40,875 nucleotides of DNA from Gemmataceae bacterium (lineage in GTDB: Bacteria > Planctomycetota > Planctomycetia > Gemmatales > Gemmataceae): positions 1 to 40,875 of the forward strand of contig JALHPZ010000044.1 in the NCBI GenBank assembly GCA_022842245.1, given 5' to 3'. Both the position numbers and the translations under genes were made by a program. The stretch's first letter is position 1. Every line of letters begins with the position of its first letter. The notes beneath the pieces were generated by a model. It did not search any database. It saw only the letters and a program-made list of their open reading frames with translations, and had not been told where the DNA came from. Shown here one piece after another: positions 37,478 to 40,875 of this stretch.

Positions 37478-38377
37478 ATGGCCGAAGAGAACTGGATCTA
37501 CTCGCCGTCGGGCATCGGGTACAACTGGCGGTATCAGCCGCAGGCGTACGCGGAAGCGTTCGCGCGCAACGCGAATCAGATCAGCAACATCCTCATCACG
37601 AAATGGGACGACGCCGGCAGCCTCAAGGCTGACCTCATGGAGTCGGCGGAGCACGTCGCCGGCCAGGCGTGGCTCAAGCGCACCACGCCGCTCGTCTGCC
37701 CGGAGTCCGACTTCCTCTTCCTCGGCAGCATGACGAAGGTCGAATCGTTCCCGACGCGGAACACCGACGGAAACTACGGAGTGCCGACCCGCGACGACGA
37801 GACGGGCTGGTGGAAGCAAGACCGGATCGGCTACCAGTGCACGTTCATCAACCTCCCGTATCAGGTCAAGGAAGACGACGAGGTGAAGAGCCTCGCGGAG
37901 CCGGAGCTGAACCGCTACTGCACCGTGCACCCGATGCCGGTGGTGCAGAATCGCGTCGTGTCGGGCCGGCGGTACGTGATCAGCGGCACGAATACGGGCG
38001 TCAACGAGACCGCCGCCGTGCCGGAAGTGCTCACGCGGTTTCTGATCAAACAGTGGATGTGGCCCTACGCCGCGATCCCGTGGAGCGTGATCTCCAGCCG
38101 GTCGGGCAAGGTGAACTCCGGCAGCTTCACGATCAAGGGCACGACCTACGCCGCCGAGCGGCTGCTCTACGAGGGCCTCGGATCGCAGCCGGAAGAGTAT
38201 CACGGCCCGGACGGCCAGAAGTACGTCGACGTCGTGCACTCCGTGATCGTGCACCCGGAGAACTGGAACAAGACCTATTGGAACGGGTCGTACCAGTACA
38301 TCGAAATTGAGGGCACGTCGCCGGCGCAACGCCGATTCCAATCCGCATCGTTCTCCGAAATCTTCAAGCCTGCCTAG
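37478..38377 (+). CDS. Hypothetical distal-tail protein (299 aa)
   Basis: MAEENWIYSPSGIGYNWRYQPQAYAEAFARNANQISNILITKWDDAGSLKADLMESAEHVAGQAWLKRTTPLVCPESDFLFLGSM...GRRYVISGTNTGVNETAAVPEVLTRFLIKQWMWPYAAIPWSVISSRSGKVNSGSF: Trp/Tyr-rich beta-type protein between tape measure and fibre, thus a distal tail or baseplate candidate. No family identified. The stop codon overlaps a palindrome. Confidence 0.65.
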   Translation: MAEENWIYSPSGIGYNWRYQPQAYAEAFARNANQISNILITKWDDAGSLKADLMESAEHVAGQAWLKRTTPLVCPESDFLFLGSMTKVESFPTRNTDGNYGVPTRDDETGWWKQDRIGYQCTFINLPYQVKEDDEVKSLAEPELNRYCTVHPMPVVQNRVVSGRRYVISGTNTGVNETAAVPEVLTRFLIKQWMWPYAAIPWSVISSRSGKVNSGSFTIKGTTYAAERLLYEGLGSQPEEYHGPDGQKYVDVVHSVIVHPENWNKTYWNGSYQYIEIEGTSPAQRRFQSASFSEIFKPA

Positions 38378-38392
38378 TGCGAGCGTCTGCAC
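38377..38392. repeat. Dispersed palindrome, copy 13
   Basis: GTGCGAGCGTCTGCAC, sharing its first G with the TAG of the distal-tail gene and lying just before the next ATG (38396). Confidence 0.85.
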
Positions 38393-38395
38393 CCC

Positions 38396-40180
38396 ATGAT
38401 CGACCCCAACAAGCGGCTCAGCCCCAACGAGATTCCGGCCCTCAAGGAGCAGGCCCGGCGGCTGGCGAACCAGTCGGCCGCACTCGTCGGCAACACGATC
38501 GGCATCGGGCCGAACAGCGAGCCGCTCGACTTCCGGCCTCAGGGCTTTTGGGCCGTGCTCACCGCGGACCGCACCGGCAACCGGTACGGCTGGAAGATCA
38601 CCTACCCGAACTTGGACGGCACGCTCACGACCGACACGCCCGAGCCGGAGACGCCGCACGGCTCCGACACCGTCTGGCCCGCCATCGAGGTCGACGGCCG
38701 CACGGACCTGGTCGAGGGCGACGGCCCGTTCTGGCTCTTCCCCGGTGCCGGGGCCTACTACGTCTTCTGGGGCGTGGAGTACGCGAACTGGACGCACAAG
38801 ACGGGGACCGTCGAGGACGCCTGGCGGGGCGGGCTGCTCAGCACGGGCGCGCAATCGCTCAAGGGCCCGAAGACGCTCCGAGACACATTGAGGATTGAGG
38901 CACCGGCGAACGACTACGGATCAACGACTGGCGGCGCGGTGACTATCTCGAGCACGTATTCATCAATCCCACTTTCGCGCGCCGCGAACGTCCAGTTAAG
39001 CACCGAACCGCCTAGCAACCCGGGGGCGGCGTTTACGGCCGGGATTCAGGTCGATGGTGCCGCCGGCTCCGGCCTGACGCAACTCTACCTGCACAACACC
39101 TCGCTCACGGCCTACTTCGGCGACGCGGCGATCTACTGCACGGCCACCGGCGGGTTCATGCTGCTCGGCGGGTCTTACGGCTGTCGTGGGTTCGGCGGCA
39201 TCGACACCGAATTCGAGGACGCCAACGGCCGCGTCCTGCGCGTCGTCGGGGGAATCATCGTCGGGGAAGTCACGACTGACCCGCCACCTCCACCCCCGCC
39301 GCCGCCGTCGGGACAAGGCACGCTCCGCGTCTCCGTGTTCGAGGACGCCGACGCGGACGGCACGCGGGACGCCACCGAGGTCGGGCTGGCGAACCGGCTC
39401 GTGACGATCTCCGGCTCCGTCGCGCAGGGCGCTCTCACGGACGTGAACGGCTACTGCGACTTTGTCAATCTCGCGCCGGGCAAGTTCGCCGTCACGGTGG
39501 CGCTGCAATCCGGCGAGACCTGCGCCACGAACGGCGATCTCGAAACCGTCGTCGCGGATACGCTCGTCGACGTGGAACGTGCCGTGACGCTCAGCCCGCC
39601 GCCGCCGACGACCGGGGCCGTGGCGATCGTCGTCGTCAAGGACGGATCGGAGTACCTGTCGCGATCCGTCTCCGTCGCCGGTCCGACTCCGCTCAGCGGC
39701 ACGAGCGCCGCGTACCTGTACCCGCTCGCCGAAGGGGACTACACCGCGAGCGTCACGCCGGACGGCGGCGACACGGGCACCTGGTCCTGGTCGATTCAGG
39801 GCGGCGCATCCGGCAGCGGCACGACCACGGACGAGTTCGCGAGCGACGGGCTGACGACGAAGAACGTGACGTTCTCCCTCACTTCTCCCCCACCGCCTCC
39901 CCCGCCTCCCCCCCCTCCGCCCTCTGGCGTCACGGGGATCATCCGCGACGCGACGGGTACGCCGACGCCGTTGCTGGGCGTTACGGTCACGCTCTACAGC
40001 AATTTCGGCGTCGTGCTGGGTTCCGACGTGTCCGACGCAAGCACCGGCGAGTTCGTCATCACCGGCGTTTCGACGCCGGAACTCGGCTGCTACTTCGGCG
40101 TGGTCGGCTACCCGAACAGCGGGTCGATCTACGACGTGGTGACGGGAACGGAAAACTTCGGGAACGTCGATCTCATCTGA
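38396..40180 (+). CDS. Modular tail fibre/adhesin with SdrD-B/Cna-B-like domains (594 aa)
   Basis: Residues 1-300: baseplate-anchor-like part with Gly-rich beta repeats (SSTYSSIPLSRAANVQL, GGFMLLGGSYGCRGFGG). Poly-Pro linker 1 (residues about 296-305), then SdrD-B/Cna-B-like GTLRVSVFEDADADGTRDATEVGLANRLVTISGSVAQGALTDVNGYCDFVNLAPGKFAV, with the D-x-D-x-D-G Ca-binding-like loop. Two more beta modules follow, divided by a 12-Pro linker (about residues 498-509); the last is a Cna-B-like VTGIIRDATGTPTPLLGVTVTLYS. Such modules rarely occur in phage fibres and resemble bacterial surface adhesins. Confidence 0.75.
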   Translation: MIDPNKRLSPNEIPALKEQARRLANQSAALVGNTIGIGPNSEPLDFRPQGFWAVLTADRTGNRYGWKITYPNLDGTLTTDTPEPETPHGSDTVWPAIEVDGRTDLVEGDGPFWLFPGAGAYYVFWGVEYANWTHKTGTVEDAWRGGLLSTGAQSLKGPKTLRDTLRIEAPANDYGSTTGGAVTISSTYSSIPLSRAANVQLSTEPPSNPGAAFTAGIQVDGAAGSGLTQLYLHNTSLTAYFGDAAIYCTATGGFMLLGGSYGCRGFGGIDTEFEDANGRVLRVVGGIIVGEVTTDPPPPPPPPPSGQGTLRVSVFEDADADGTRDATEVGLANRLVTISGSVAQGALTDVNGYCDFVNLAPGKFAVTVALQSGETCATNGDLETVVADTLVDVERAVTLSPPPPTTGAVAIVVVKDGSEYLSRSVSVAGPTPLSGTSAAYLYPLAEGDYTASVTPDGGDTGTWSWSIQGGASGSGTTTDEFASDGLTTKNVTFSLTSPPPPPPPPPPPPSGVTGIIRDATGTPTPLLGVTVTLYSNFGVVLGSDVSDASTGEFVITGVSTPELGCYFGVVGYPNSGSIYDVVTGTENFGNVDLI

Positions 40181-40193
40181 CGGGCGGAGCAAG

Positions 40194-40209
40194 GTGCGAA
40201 CGCACGCAC
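40194..40209. repeat. Dispersed palindrome, copy 14
   Basis: GTGCGAACGCACGCAC, 14 nt after the fibre stop. Confidence 0.85.
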
Positions 40210-40224
40210 TCCGCTCCGTCGCGA

Positions 40225-40252
40225 GACTTGGTTTGGCCGTTTCTGGTACGGT
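40225..40252 (+). promoter_or_regulatory. Promoter-like block before the last gene
   Basis: GACTTG (40225-40230), 16-nt spacer, TACGGT (40247-40252). The block GCGAGACTTGGTT matches the one before the Gp157 gene at 4030. Confidence 0.45.
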
Positions 40253-40289
40253 CGGTGTGTCCCGTGGCCCTATCCCGCACGAGGCGCCG

Positions 40290-40875
40290 ATGCTGCCAGT
40301 CGCACTGATCGCCCTTTCGCTGGGTCAACCGATCCACGTTCCGGTTCCCATCCCCATCGCCACGCCGAAGGTGGCGGAAATCCCCGCCGGCGAGAAGCCG
40401 AAGCCGCAGGAGTTCACCGCCCGCGTCGGCGAACTGAAGCGGTTCGCCGGCGGATCGGACAAGGCGAAGTGGGAACTCGCGGCCGGCACCGTCGGGGCCG
40501 ATCTCGTCGCCGACGGCAAGGGCGGCTGCGTGTTCTCTGCCGAGGCAAAAGGCCGGTTCACGCTCGTCTGCTACACCGAGGGGCCGTGTGCGTGGGTTGT
40601 CGTAACGGTCGGCGATGGCCCCGCGCCTGCACCCGGCCCGGCTCCCGCGCCTGTTCCTCCGTCGCCAGTACCCCCGACGCCGACGCCGCCCGCTCCAGTG
40701 CCCGTTCCGCCTGCGCCGCCGAAACCTCTCAGCCCCAGTGCGGAGAAGTTGAAGGCCGCCGTCGAGAAGGACGGCGGGTTCACCGAGGCGAACCAGAAGT
40801 CGCTCGTGCAACTGACGGCTCTCGTCAGCGCCGCCATCGACGCGATGAAGAACGCCAAATTCACCGACGAATACG
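40290..40875 (+). CDS. Partial secreted/surface-like protein with Pro/Ala linker (at least 195 aa)
   Basis: ATG 40290 to the window edge with no stop. N-terminus MLPVALIALSLGQPIHVPVP is hydrophobic but not a classical signal peptide. A beta domain follows (PQEFTARVGELKRFAGGSDKAKWELAAGTVGADLVADGKGGCVFSAEAKGRFTLVCYTEGPCAWVVVTVGDG), then a Pro/Ala linker and a helical region (LKAAVEKDGGFTEANQKSLVQLTALVSAAID). Its relation to tail or lysis is unknown because the C-terminus is cut. Confidence 0.6.
   Translation, partial: MLPVALIALSLGQPIHVPVPIPIATPKVAEIPAGEKPKPQEFTARVGELKRFAGGSDKAKWELAAGTVGADLVADGKGGCVFSAEAKGRFTLVCYTEGPCAWVVVTVGDGPAPAPGPAPAPVPPSPVPPTPTPPAPVPVPPAPPKPLSPSAEKLKAAVEKDGGFTEANQKSLVQLTALVSAAIDAMKNAKFTDEY

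Noticed and set aside
37373..38854. Upstream extension of the minus-strand membrane gene
   Set aside because: The open frame continues upstream antisense to tail genes, but an RBS and protein-like sequence begin only at 37372.

Overview
The window looks like most of an integrated, tailed double-stranded DNA phage (a siphovirus-like prophage) in a GC-rich bacterium, probably a planctomycete of the Gemmata type. Sequence support for the phage: the 3' half of a tRNA-Val(GAC) gene at position 1, directly followed by a tyrosine integrase, then a recombination/replication block, a long block of small accessory genes, and a canonical head-tail block in the usual order. The host assignment is inference from high GC, strong G/C at third codon positions, a DUF1580-like gene and general resemblance to planctomycete phage proteins. 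No second attachment site, lysis genes or classical CI-like repressor are visible; the right end is cut inside a gene.

Layout. 1-1740: attachment region, integrase, small ORF. 1741-2977 (minus): five small genes, including two ribbon-helix-helix (RHH)-like DNA-binding proteins. 2978-3095: AT-rich divergent control region with AGTAAC repeats and a near-ideal promoter. 3096-11440 (plus): RHH paralogue, DUF1580-like protein, Gp157-like protein, SWIM zinc finger, putative single-strand annealing protein, tRNA-like element, DUF3987 replication protein with an iteron-like cluster at its 3' end, RusA resolvase and a ParB-fold protein. 11436-20580: large ParB protein, many tiny zinc-binding or orphan proteins, an orphan D12 adenine methylase, a phage-borne CsrA and a metallopeptidase. 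20709-20766: intrinsic terminator closing the early region. 20821-28791: small and large terminase, portal, Mu gpF-like protein, protease/scaffold, decoration and major capsid proteins. 28863-36910: connector, tail-completion, tail-tube, frameshifted tail chaperones, tape measure. 36917-37372 (minus): a membrane 'moron'. 37478-40875: distal tail, modular proline-linked fibre, truncated surface/secreted protein.

How it works together (inference): the minus-strand and plus-strand RHH paralogues around 3 kb form a candidate lysogeny switch. The early operon is tightly coupled by ATGA/GTGA/TGATG overlaps. Late genes appear to be read from several promoters whose -10 lies 6-7 nt before the start codon, predicting leaderless mRNAs.

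The most novel signal is a dispersed 16-bp palindrome, GTGC-RNR-CG-YNY-GCAC, present 14 times (plus one imperfect copy). Eight copies lie within 14 nt after a stop codon, so it looks like a 3'-end or gene-junction element, not a coding feature.
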